Below, piece by piece: positions 25,396-32,182 of a stretch of 32,182 nucleotides of DNA. Source of the DNA: SVEL01 sp045126215 (GTDB taxonomy: Bacteria; Bacillota; Clostridia; Lachnospirales; Lachnospiraceae); the NCBI GenBank assembly GCA_045126215.1, contig JBGVOD010000016.1, positions 1 through 32,182 on the forward strand. Reading direction: 5' to 3'. Within the stretch, counting starts at the first letter, position 1. The number at the start of each line of letters is the position of its first letter. The position numbers and the translations under genes were made by a program. The notes beneath the pieces were generated by a model. The model did no database searches, was not told where the DNA came from, and saw nothing but the letters and a program-made list of their open reading frames with translations.

Positions 25396-27252
25396 ATGTT
25401 ACTTGATAGTATAAATAATCCGAATGATATTAAGAAAATTGAAAAAGAAGATTATGACAGACTTGCAGAAGAAATCAGAGAGTTTCTTATAGATAAAGTG
25501 TCAAAAAAAGGTGGCCATTTAGCATCCAACCTTGGCGTGGTTGAGCTGACAATGGCTCTTCATCTTGTGCTTGATTTACCAAAAGATAAGATAGTATTTG
25601 ATGTTGGACATCAGTCGTATACCCATAAGATTTTAACAGGTAGAAAAGATGGATTTGACACATTAAGAACACATGGTGGAATGAGTGGATTTCCAAAGAG
25701 AAGAGAGAGTGAGTGTGACTGCTTTGGAACAGGGCACAGTTCCACATCTATATCTGCAGGACTTGGTATAGTAACTGCCAATGAATTAAAAGGTGTAGAT
25801 GATACTGTTGTGTCTATTATTGGAGATGGAGCATTAACAGGAGGTCTTGCATTTGAGGCACTTAATAATGCTTCAAGACTAAAGCGAAATTTTATTATTG
25901 TTTTAAATGATAATGAAATGTCTATATCTGAAAATGTTGGTGGTATGTCAAAATATTTGTCAGGTATCAGAACAGGACATGTGTATAATGACATAAAGAA
26001 TGGAGTTACTAAAACATTAGAAAGTATCCCTGTTGTGGGTAATAAAATTGTTCATCAGATTAGTAAAACAAAGAGTAGCATTAAACAATTGGTAATACCG
26101 GGTATGTTATTTGAAAATATGGATATTACATATCTTGGACCAGTTGATGGACATAATATATCTCAAATGGTAAGAGTATTTAACGAGGCTAAAAAACTTG
26201 AACATGCGGTGCTTGTTCATGTTATTACTAAGAAGGGTAAAGGATATGAACTTGCAGAAAAGAAGCCTAGCAAATTTCATGGAGTAGAGCCTTTCGATAA
26301 AGAAACAGGAGAAATACTAGACAAAAAAGAAAATGCAACATATACAGATTTATTTTCCAGAGGTCTGGTAAAACTGGCAGAAGATAATAAGAAAATAGTT
26401 GCAATAACAGCTGCAATGGCAGATGGTACAGGCCTAAAGAGATTTAAGGCAAACTATCCGGAGAGATTTTTTGATGTTGGCATAGCTGAAGAACATGCGG
26501 TAACTTTTGCAGCAGGACTTGCAAGTGAAGGGCTTAAGCCATATGTTGCTATTTATTCATCATTTTTACAAAGAGCATATGATCAAATTATGCATGATGT
26601 ATGTATACAGAACCTACCGGTGGTATTTGCCATTGACAGGGCAGGAATAGTTGGCAGTGATGGTGAAACTCATCAGGGTATTTATGATATTGCATATCTT
26701 CGTACAATACCTAATATGAGTATATTTGCACCTAAGAATGGGTACGAATTTGCAGATATTCTTAAGTATTCAACATACTTTAATGGACCTTTGGCAATCA
26801 GATATCCAAAGGGTACGGCCTCTGAAAAGTTTAAAGAGTTTAGAAAGCCGATTGTATATGGCAAGAGTGAGGTTATTTACCTTGAAAAGGATATTGCTAT
26901 ATTTGCATGTGGAACAATGGTAAATGAAGCTGCAAAAGCAAGAGAAATGCTTAAAGAAAAGAATATAAACTGCAGTCTTATTAATGCAAGATTTTTAAAG
27001 CCAATAGACGAAGAAGCTATTATAAATATTGCAAGAAATCATAAACTTATTGTTACAGTTGAAGAGGGCATAATTACCGGTGGTTATGGTGAGGCTGTCC
27101 TTAGATATGTAAATAGTGAGAAGCTAAATGTCAAAGTGGTAAATATTGGAATAATGAACCAGTATCTTGAACATGGAAGCATTGATATATTGAAAAAAGA
27201 AGTAGGATTAACACCTGAAAATATAGTCGATAAGGTGATTAGCAATATGTAA
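25396..27252 (+). CDS. dxs: 1-deoxy-D-xylulose-5-phosphate synthase
   Basis: Thiamine diphosphate enzyme (618 residues) condensing pyruvate and glyceraldehyde 3-phosphate to 1-deoxyxylulose 5-phosphate, the entry step of the MEP isoprenoid pathway. Landmarks are GGHLASNLGVVELTMALH, DVGHQSYTHKILTGR, the Mg/ThDP motif GDGALTGG with a downstream NDNEMSIS, the catalytic Glu region GIAEEHAVTFAAGLA, and the C-terminal domain with EEGIITGGYGEAV. I chose the ATG at 25396 since GGAG lies 6 nt upstream and MLLDSINNPNDIKK is the standard start; the ATG at 25384 would add four residues. It is coupled to ispA. The usual next gene, tlyA, is missing; nadK follows after about 58 nt. Confidence 0.97.
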   Translation: MLLDSINNPNDIKKIEKEDYDRLAEEIREFLIDKVSKKGGHLASNLGVVELTMALHLVLDLPKDKIVFDVGHQSYTHKILTGRKDGFDTLRTHGGMSGFPKRRESECDCFGTGHSSTSISAGLGIVTANELKGVDDTVVSIIGDGALTGGLAFEALNNASRLKRNFIIVLNDNEMSISENVGGMSKYLSGIRTGHVYNDIKNGVTKTLESIPVVGNKIVHQISKTKSSIKQLVIPGMLFENMDITYLGPVDGHNISQMVRVFNEAKKLEHAVLVHVITKKGKGYELAEKKPSKFHGVEPFDKETGEILDKKENATYTDLFSRGLVKLAEDNKKIVAITAAMADGTGLKRFKANYPERFFDVGIAEEHAVTFAAGLASEGLKPYVAIYSSFLQRAYDQIMHDVCIQNLPVVFAIDRAGIVGSDGETHQGIYDIAYLRTIPNMSIFAPKNGYEFADILKYSTYFNGPLAIRYPKGTASEKFKEFRKPIVYGKSEVIYLEKDIAIFACGTMVNEAAKAREMLKEKNINCSLINARFLKPIDEEAIINIARNHKLIVTVEEGIITGGYGEAVLRYVNSEKLNVKVVNIGIMNQYLEHGSIDILKKEVGLTPENIVDKVISNM

Positions 27253-27310
27253 TCAGGTCCAGAGGGCTTTTGACCCTGGCATCATCTCTATAGATAAGTA
27301 GGTAAAACAT

Positions 27311-28150
27311 ATGAATAATTTTATTATAGTTGCAAATGGTGACAAGGCTGACACAAAGAATGTGGCAGAAAAAATAGAAAATTATCTGAATCTGAAATCA
27401 AAGAAATCAAAAATTATCTTTGGATATCTAAAGGAAGAGGATATTGAAGGCGATACAGATTGTTGTATCGTTCTGGGTGGAGATGGTACTATGCTTATGG
27501 CAGCAAGAGTACTTGTAAATTACAATATTCCGTTTATTGGCATAAATTGTGGTAATCTTGGCTTTTTATCTGAAGTTGAGCAAGAGTCAATATATGATAC
27601 GTTAGACAGACTTATAGACGATAATTTTATCGTGGAAAATCGTATGATGTTAACGGGACAGCTTATTAGAGATAATGAAGTAATATCTGAAAATGTTGCG
27701 CTTAACGATATTGTAATAAATAGAAATGGTCCACTTAGGGTAATTGATTTTAATATATATGTAAATGGTTTGAAATTAAATGAATACAGGGCTGATGGAA
27801 TGATTGTTGCAACACCCACAGGTTCAACAGCATACAGTATGTCTGCAGGTGGTCCTATTGTAAAACCGTCTGCAAATTTGATTTTACTTACGCCTATATG
27901 TCCGCATACACTGAATACCAGAAGCATTATTTTCGATGCAACAGATACAATTGAAATCGAAGTGATAAATAAAAGAGGATATGAAGAGGATAGCAGATGT
28001 GCCTATTTTGATGGGGATTTGTTTGTAGAACTAAAAAAGGGAGATAGGATGCGAATTGTAAAATCAAAGATTAATACTAATGTCATCAAGTTAAGTAGTA
28101 AGAGCTTCTTAGAAATATTGAAAAGGAAGATGAATGCAAATGAAGACTAG
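27311..28150 (+). CDS. nadK: NAD kinase
   Basis: Cytoplasmic kinase (279 residues) that phosphorylates NAD to NADP. The GGDGT motif (56-60) with GINCGNLGFLSE just after, and the later ADGMIVATPTGSTAYSMSAGGP, are diagnostic. The N-terminus is short, as in clostridial enzymes. GTAGGT lies about 9 nt before the ATG. The gene end overlaps the argR start by 17 nt, so the two are translationally coupled. NADP supply also serves the isocitrate dehydrogenase encoded elsewhere in the window, though no direct link is shown. Confidence 0.97.
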   Translation: MNNFIIVANGDKADTKNVAEKIENYLNLKSKKSKIIFGYLKEEDIEGDTDCCIVLGGDGTMLMAARVLVNYNIPFIGINCGNLGFLSEVEQESIYDTLDRLIDDNFIVENRMMLTGQLIRDNEVISENVALNDIVINRNGPLRVIDFNIYVNGLKLNEYRADGMIVATPTGSTAYSMSAGGPIVKPSANLILLTPICPHTLNTRSIIFDATDTIEIEVINKRGYEEDSRCAYFDGDLFVELKKGDRMRIVKSKINTNVIKLSSKSFLEILKRKMNANED

Positions 28151-28592
28151 TAGACAGAGAAGGATTCTTGAATTAATAGAAAAAAATGATATTGAAACCC
28201 AGGAAGAGCTTGTAAGTATGCTTATTGCAGATGGATACGAGGTTACACAGGCAACAATATCAAGAGATATACGAGAACTTGGAATAACAAAGATTTCGGT
28301 TAATGGAAAAGTGCAAAAATATGTTGCCATTAATGGTAGTGACAGTACTATGAATAACAGGCTGTTAGGTGTTTTTAAAACAGGTTTTGTGTCTGCTGAT
28401 GAGGCGGGTAATTTGCTTATAATCAAGACTGCTGCTGGTATGGCAATGGCTGTGGCTGCTGCAATTGATGCGCTTAGATTTGAAGAAGTTGCTGGGTGTA
28501 TCGCTGGAGACGATACAATTTTTTGTGCAATTAGAAATCAAAAGGATGTCAAATTAGTAAGAGATAAACTTATTGATATGATTTCTAAATAA
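28134..28592 (+). CDS. argR: Arginine repressor ArgR
   Basis: A 152-residue DNA-binding regulator of arginine metabolism, forming hexamers with arginine. The N-terminal winged helix includes RQRRILELIEKNDIETQEEL and VTQATISRDIRELGITKIS. The C-terminal domain includes the arginine-binding segment around GDDTIFCAI (about residues 124-132). Two starts are possible: ATG 28134 (4 nt after AAAGGAAG) or ATG 28140 (10 nt after); both lie inside the end of nadK. The position before recN is the standard Firmicute arrangement. Confidence 0.96.
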   Translation: MQMKTSRQRRILELIEKNDIETQEELVSMLIADGYEVTQATISRDIRELGITKISVNGKVQKYVAINGSDSTMNNRLLGVFKTGFVSADEAGNLLIIKTAAGMAMAVAAAIDALRFEEVAGCIAGDDTIFCAIRNQKDVKLVRDKLIDMISK

Positions 28593-28628
28593 ATCCTTTG
28601 GTGAGTTGGCGAAGGATGGAGGTATTAT

Positions 28629-30296
28629 ATGTTACTTAATGTACATGTTAAAAATTTAGCACTTATTGAAGATGTGGATGTTTATTTTGGAGAAGGACTT
28701 AATATTTTGTCAGGTGAAACCGGTGCCGGTAAATCCATTATAATCGGTTCTATTGGAATTGCACTCGGTGCAAAGGTACCAAAGGATATAATCAGAAAAA
28801 ATGCAGAATTTGGTTTGGTTGAATTACTTTTTGGTATTAATGATGATGAGATAAGTAGCAAATTAAAAGATATGGGTATAGATATGTCCGATGATTCTGT
28901 TGTTATTTCAAGAAAAATAATGAACGGAAGAAGTATTATTAAAATAAATGGAGAAACTGTCAATACTGCTTTACTAAAAGATGTGTCAGGGTTGTTGCTG
29001 GATGTACATGGACAACATGATCATGAATCATTACTCAGAAAAGAAAAGCATCTTGATATCCTTGATAGTTTTATTGGCAAGGATGGTTTGTTAATTAAAC
29101 AGAATATAAAGGAAGAATATAGCAGTTATCTTGAACTTAAGCGAAAACTTTCAGATTTTGAAATGTCGGACGAGCAAAGAGCGAGAGAACAGTCTTTTCT
29201 TGAATTTGAGATAAACGAAATTGAGTCTGCTTGTCTTGTAGAGGGAGAAGATGAAATTCTTGAAAAGGAACAAAAAGAAATTGCTAATGCAACAAAACTT
29301 GTTAATGCATTGTCGTTTGTAAGGAATGCAATGATGGAAGACGACAATTCTGTTACGAGTATTATTTCACAGAGTGCAAGGGAATTATCTAAAATAAGTG
29401 ATATAAATGATAAAACAAATAATCTTTATAATTGCATTATGGATATAGATTCGGTATGTCAGGATTTTTGTAATGAATTAGCAGATTATTTTGATTCTAT
29501 TTCGTTTGATGAAGAGAGAATTAATTATGTATATGAGAGATTAGATGTAATAAATAAGCTCAAAATTAAACATGGAAAAACAATTGGCGATATTCTTAAA
29601 AAACATAAGGAATATAGTGAAAAGCTGGAAGAATTTAAGAACTATGAGATAGCTCTCAATAAAGTTTTGAAGGAGATAAGCGACAAGGAAAAATATATTA
29701 CAGATTTATCAAATCAATTATCAGATATAAGAAGAAAAGCAGCAGATATGTTATCGAAGGATATTGTTGAGGTTCTTAAAACATTGAATTTTGATTATGT
29801 TGATTTCAATATTGATATTGAAAAGACATCTGAACTTACATCAAAGGGAACTGATAAAATTGAATTTATGATTTGTACAAATAAAGGGGAAGAATTAAAA
29901 CCATTATCACAGATAGCATCTGGTGGTGAATTATCAAGAATTATGCTTGGTATAAAGACAATTCTTGCAAAGGTTGATAATATAGAGACTCTTATTTTTG
30001 ATGAAATTGATACTGGAATCAGTGGCAAGACTGCACAGCTTGTGGCTGAAAAGATGAATATTATTGCAAAAGACCATCAGGTTATTTGTATTACTCATCT
30101 TCCACAGATTGCAGCAATGGCAGATAATCATTATCTGATTGAAAAAAGAGTTGAGGAAGATACCACAAAAACAGAAATCTTTAAACTTGATTATGAAAGC
30201 TCAGTTATGGAACTTGCAAGAATGCTAGGCGGCGCAAAAATAACAGAAACTGTTATTTCCAATGCAAGGGAACTTAAAAAAATTGGAATTGAATAA
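28629..30296 (+). CDS. recN: DNA repair protein RecN
   Basis: SMC-like ATPase of 555 residues acting early in double-strand-break repair. Walker A is GETGAGKS (29-36), the central region is coiled coil (about 150-360), and the C-terminal half has the signature IASGGELSRIMLGIKTIL, Walker B LIFDEIDTGISG and the CITHLPQIAAMAD motif. The N-terminal VKNLALIEDVDVYFGEGLNIL is standard. A GGAGG site precedes the ATG. It is the last gene of the housekeeping operon, followed by a strong terminator. Confidence 0.97.
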   Translation: MLLNVHVKNLALIEDVDVYFGEGLNILSGETGAGKSIIIGSIGIALGAKVPKDIIRKNAEFGLVELLFGINDDEISSKLKDMGIDMSDDSVVISRKIMNGRSIIKINGETVNTALLKDVSGLLLDVHGQHDHESLLRKEKHLDILDSFIGKDGLLIKQNIKEEYSSYLELKRKLSDFEMSDEQRAREQSFLEFEINEIESACLVEGEDEILEKEQKEIANATKLVNALSFVRNAMMEDDNSVTSIISQSARELSKISDINDKTNNLYNCIMDIDSVCQDFCNELADYFDSISFDEERINYVYERLDVINKLKIKHGKTIGDILKKHKEYSEKLEEFKNYEIALNKVLKEISDKEKYITDLSNQLSDIRRKAADMLSKDIVEVLKTLNFDYVDFNIDIEKTSELTSKGTDKIEFMICTNKGEELKPLSQIASGGELSRIMLGIKTILAKVDNIETLIFDEIDTGISGKTAQLVAEKMNIIAKDHQVICITHLPQIAAMADNHYLIEKRVEEDTTKTEIFKLDYESSVMELARMLGGAKITETVISNARELKKIGIE

Positions 30297-30328
30297 TATT
30301 AATACAATTCTTTTATATGAAGATAATA

Positions 30329-30361
30329 AAAAGAGACAGTAAATGTCTCTTTTATTTTTTT
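30329..30361 (+). terminator. Rho-independent terminator after recN
   Basis: Perfect 9-bp stem AAAAGAGAC (30329-30337) with GTCTCTTTT (30345-30353), a 7-base loop, then A and seven T (30355-30361). It separates the recN operon from spoIVB. Confidence 0.92.
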
Positions 30362-30366
30362 GAAAG

Positions 30367-30404
30367 GATTATGAAATATTTGTAATTTATGATTATGAAA
30401 TATT
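30367..30404 (+). repeat. 14-bp direct repeat before spoIVB
   Basis: GATTATGAAATATT occurs at 30367-30380 and again at 30391-30404, start-to-start distance 24 bases. The second copy is followed by CATGAAA, loosely like a sigma-G -10, but no good -35 was found. The repeat could be an operator or chance in AT-rich DNA. Confidence 0.6.
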
Positions 30405-30425
30405 CATGAAATAAGGATTGTGTGT

Positions 30426-31493
30426 ATGAAGAAATATAGGATTGTATTAGGGGTTATTGCAATCATTGCAAGTGTAATTCTTGGAATATGTGTTAGAAGT
30501 GATACTAGTATTTTTGATAATTTTGTTATACCCGTTTCTGAAAATGAGACAAGACAAAGAGTAATTCCTTTGGGAGAACAGATGGGGGTATATCTTGAAA
30601 CAGAAGGTGTGCTGGTGGTTTCGGTATGTAATGTATCAGATCAAAATGGCGTAAATTATACACCTGCACTAGATAAAATAAATGCGGGTGATTATATTGT
30701 TGCATTAAATGATATTGACATTTCAAGTAAATTGCAGCTTGGTTTTTTGATAAATAAATATGGAGAAAATGAATTGAAACTTACAATAAAAAGTGATAAT
30801 TCCTATAGGGATGTATATATTACACCTGTAAAGGTTTCTGAAAACGAGTATAAGATAGGGACATATGTAAGAGATGATGCACAAGGAATAGGAACAATAA
30901 CATATGTGAAAGAAGATGGTAGTTTTGGAGCATTGGGACACGGCATAAACGACATAGATACAGGAGAATTACTTGGTAGTCAAGGGGGACTTTTATATAA
31001 TGCAAAAATATATGGAATAATCAAGGGAGAGAAAGGAAAGTCAGGAGGATTGTGTGGAACTATAAATTATACAGACGAAAATAAAATAGGTTGCATATTA
31101 AAAAACACTGAAAAAGGTATTTTTGGAAAGATGAATAAACAGGAGATATTGAGAATTCAGGAAAATTATGAAGGCGAGTACTATGATGTGGCAAGGAAAG
31201 ATGAAATTACGATAGGCAGTGCGTATATTATAAGCTGTTTAAGTGGTGAAAGAGAAAAATATGAGATAGAAATTCAGGAAATTGATGACAGTATATTTAG
31301 CGAAAGCAAAGGGATGATAATTAAAGTTACAGACAAAAAACTTCTGAATTTAACCAATGGAATTGTACAAGGGATGAGTGGTTCACCAATCATTCAGAAT
31401 GGTAGAGTTGTAGGAGCAGTGACACACGTTTTTGTTAATGATCCTACGAAGGGGTATGGTATTTTTATAGAGGAAATGTTAGAAAATGACTAA
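30426..31493 (+). CDS. spoIVB: SpoIVB serine peptidase (S55)
   Basis: Forespore-made signalling protease that is secreted into the intermembrane space and activates processing of pro-sigma-K; 355 residues. An N-terminal signal or anchor helix (residues 5-23) is followed by a PDZ domain (about 50-125) and the S55 peptidase domain. His172 in GALGHGIND, Asp303 in VTDKKLL and Ser318 in GMSGSP line up with the known triad; the 15-residue Asp-Ser spacing equals that in B. subtilis. AAGGAT lies about 7 nt before the ATG at 30426; an in-frame GTG at 30420 is too close. The gene is bracketed by terminators, so it is its own transcription unit. The usual neighbour spo0A does not follow. Confidence 0.96.
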   Translation: MKKYRIVLGVIAIIASVILGICVRSDTSIFDNFVIPVSENETRQRVIPLGEQMGVYLETEGVLVVSVCNVSDQNGVNYTPALDKINAGDYIVALNDIDISSKLQLGFLINKYGENELKLTIKSDNSYRDVYITPVKVSENEYKIGTYVRDDAQGIGTITYVKEDGSFGALGHGINDIDTGELLGSQGGLLYNAKIYGIIKGEKGKSGGLCGTINYTDENKIGCILKNTEKGIFGKMNKQEILRIQENYEGEYYDVARKDEITIGSAYIISCLSGEREKYEIEIQEIDDSIFSESKGMIIKVTDKKLLNLTNGIVQGMSGSPIIQNGRVVGAVTHVFVNDPTKGYGIFIEEMLEND

Positions 31494-31521
31494 GGATGTA
31501 TAAATGGGTATAGTATGAAAT

Positions 31522-31559
31522 AAAAAATCACTAATATTTTTAAAAGTAGTGATTTTTTT
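31522..31559 (+). terminator. Terminator after spoIVB
   Basis: AAAAAATCACTA (31522-31533) pairs with TAGTGATTTTTT (31547-31558), a perfect 12-bp stem around a 13-base loop, with one further T. The run of T within the right arm serves as the tail. Confidence 0.85.
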
Positions 31560-31625
31560 ATAAGAAAGTGATATTATTTCACTAAAATTAAAATGATATG
31601 GATATCAAAAAATATAAAAATTTTG

Positions 31626-31652
31626 TTGACACTAGGGAACTATACTTAATCA
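31626..31652 (+). promoter_or_regulatory. Possible promoter/operator before sfsA
   Basis: TTGACA at 31626-31631 is a perfect -35, but no good -10 lies 16-18 bases on: TATACT (31641-31646) is only 9 bases away and TAATCA (31647-31652) 15 bases away. The segment between, containing AGGGAACTATA, might be a regulator site. Confidence 0.35.
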
Positions 31653-31668
31653 TTTTTTGGAGTACTTT

Positions 31669-32182
31669 ATGAAATATGAGAAAATATATAAGGCAAAATT
31701 TATAGACAGACCAAATAGATTTATTGCCCATGTGGAGTTAGAAGGCAGAATAGAAACAGTTCATGTAAAGAATACAGGACGTTGCAGAGAGCTTCTTATT
31801 CCAGGTGTGGATGTGATTTTGAGTTATTCTGATAATCCTTCCAGAAAGACAGCTTTTGATTTAGTCGCTGTATATAAACAGGGGCTTGGCCTTATTAATA
31901 TTGACAGTCAGGCGCCAAATCAGGTAGTAAAGGAATGGTTGCAGGACAAAGGTTTTGATATTGTTCGACCGGAGCATCGTTATGGAGATTCCAGGATTGA
32001 TTTTTATATGGAAAAGGGGGACAAACATTATCTGATGGAAGTGAAAGGATGTACCCTGGAACGAGATGGAATTGGATATTTTCCAGATGCGCCGACAGAA
32101 CGAGGTGTGAAGCACCTTTATGAACTAACTAAGGCTGTTTCAGAAGGATACATAGCATACCTCACCTTTGTTATTCAGATGA
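31669..32182 (+). CDS. sfsA: SfsA (sugar fermentation stimulation) family protein, 5' part
   Basis: The first 171 codons of a gene that runs off the right edge; the family length is about 230. The start is the ATG at 31669 with GGAG about 6-7 nt upstream. Recognisable segments are IYKAKFIDRPNRFIAHVEL at the N-terminus, VHVKNTGRCRELLIPG, RPEHRYGDSRIDFYME and LMEVKGCTLERDGIGYFPDAPTERG. The Asp and Glu-x-Lys of the last two segments resemble a restriction-nuclease-like metal site, as reported for the family, whose physiological role is poorly known. It follows the spoIVB terminator, in place of the usual spo0A. Confidence 0.93.
   Translation, partial: MKYEKIYKAKFIDRPNRFIAHVELEGRIETVHVKNTGRCRELLIPGVDVILSYSDNPSRKTAFDLVAVYKQGLGLINIDSQAPNQVVKEWLQDKGFDIVRPEHRYGDSRIDFYMEKGDKHYLMEVKGCTLERDGIGYFPDAPTERGVKHLYELTKAVSEGYIAYLTFVIQM

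Noticed and set aside
27259..27279. Hairpin between dxs and nadK considered as a terminator
   Set aside because: The stem is two 3-bp parts separated by a bulge and no T-run follows; the operon most likely continues into nadK.

Overview
The window looks like chromosomal DNA of a low-GC, spore-forming Firmicute of the Clostridia, most probably a Lachnospiraceae-type gut or rumen anaerobe. The evidence is the AT-rich code, the strong AGGAGG-type ribosome binding sites, a complete spoIIIA operon followed by the clostridial asp23-nusB-xseAB-ispA-dxs-nadK-argR-recN-spoIVB order, and a DUF4860-like pilus gene typical of that family. No mobile element, CRISPR array, rRNA or tRNA was seen. Nearly all genes lie on the + strand; one small membrane-protein gene lies on the - strand.

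Layout. (1) 1-5772: the 3' end of a transglutaminase-like protein, then a type IV pilus-like cluster: a PilC/GspF platform protein, four small single-pass pilin-like proteins, the PilT ATPase and a subtilisin-family protease with no export signal. (2) 5777-10517: a CtpE/Exp7-like P-type cation ATPase with a long C-terminal tail, NADP-isocitrate dehydrogenase behind its own sigma-A-type promoter, and a DUF1653 protein, closed by a strong terminator. (3) 10679-16042: a 1243-residue secreted or membrane-tethered protein made of about 14 Ig-like (BIG2) repeats, and a zinc-ribbon/TM/chitobiase-C-like protein, closed by a terminator. (4) 16103-17159: a minus-strand membrane protein divergent from rlmH. 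(5) 17266-22155: the spoIIIA operon behind a sigma-E-like promoter. It encodes the mother-cell channel (feeding tube) that supports the engulfed forespore. SpoIIIAF is reduced to its two membrane helices, and a 285-nt non-coding spacer separates spoIIIAG from spoIIIAH. (6) 22164-30361: a housekeeping operon from a sigma-A-type promoter: asp23, nusB, xseA, xseB, ispA, dxs, nadK, argR, recN, ending in a textbook terminator. (7) 30367-32182: spoIVB with an upstream 14-bp direct repeat, a terminator, and the 5' part of sfsA, which runs off the right edge.

How the genes work together. The first block is a surface or secretion machine. The spoIIIA genes and spoIVB both belong to the engulfment and late-forespore signalling stage of sporulation. 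The housekeeping operon links isoprenoid precursor supply (dxs, ispA) with DNA repair (recN, xseAB), NADP synthesis (nadK) and arginine regulation (argR). Two genes usual for this neighbourhood are missing: tlyA between dxs and nadK, and spo0A after spoIVB.

Nothing here is clearly a wholly new defence or mobile system. The most unusual items are the miniature SpoIIIAF, the spoIIIAG-AH spacer, the non-canonical pilin-like cassette with a cytoplasmic-looking subtilase, and the 5'-terminal hairpin predicted on the spoIIIA transcript. All function calls rest on motif reading by eye; no database search was run.
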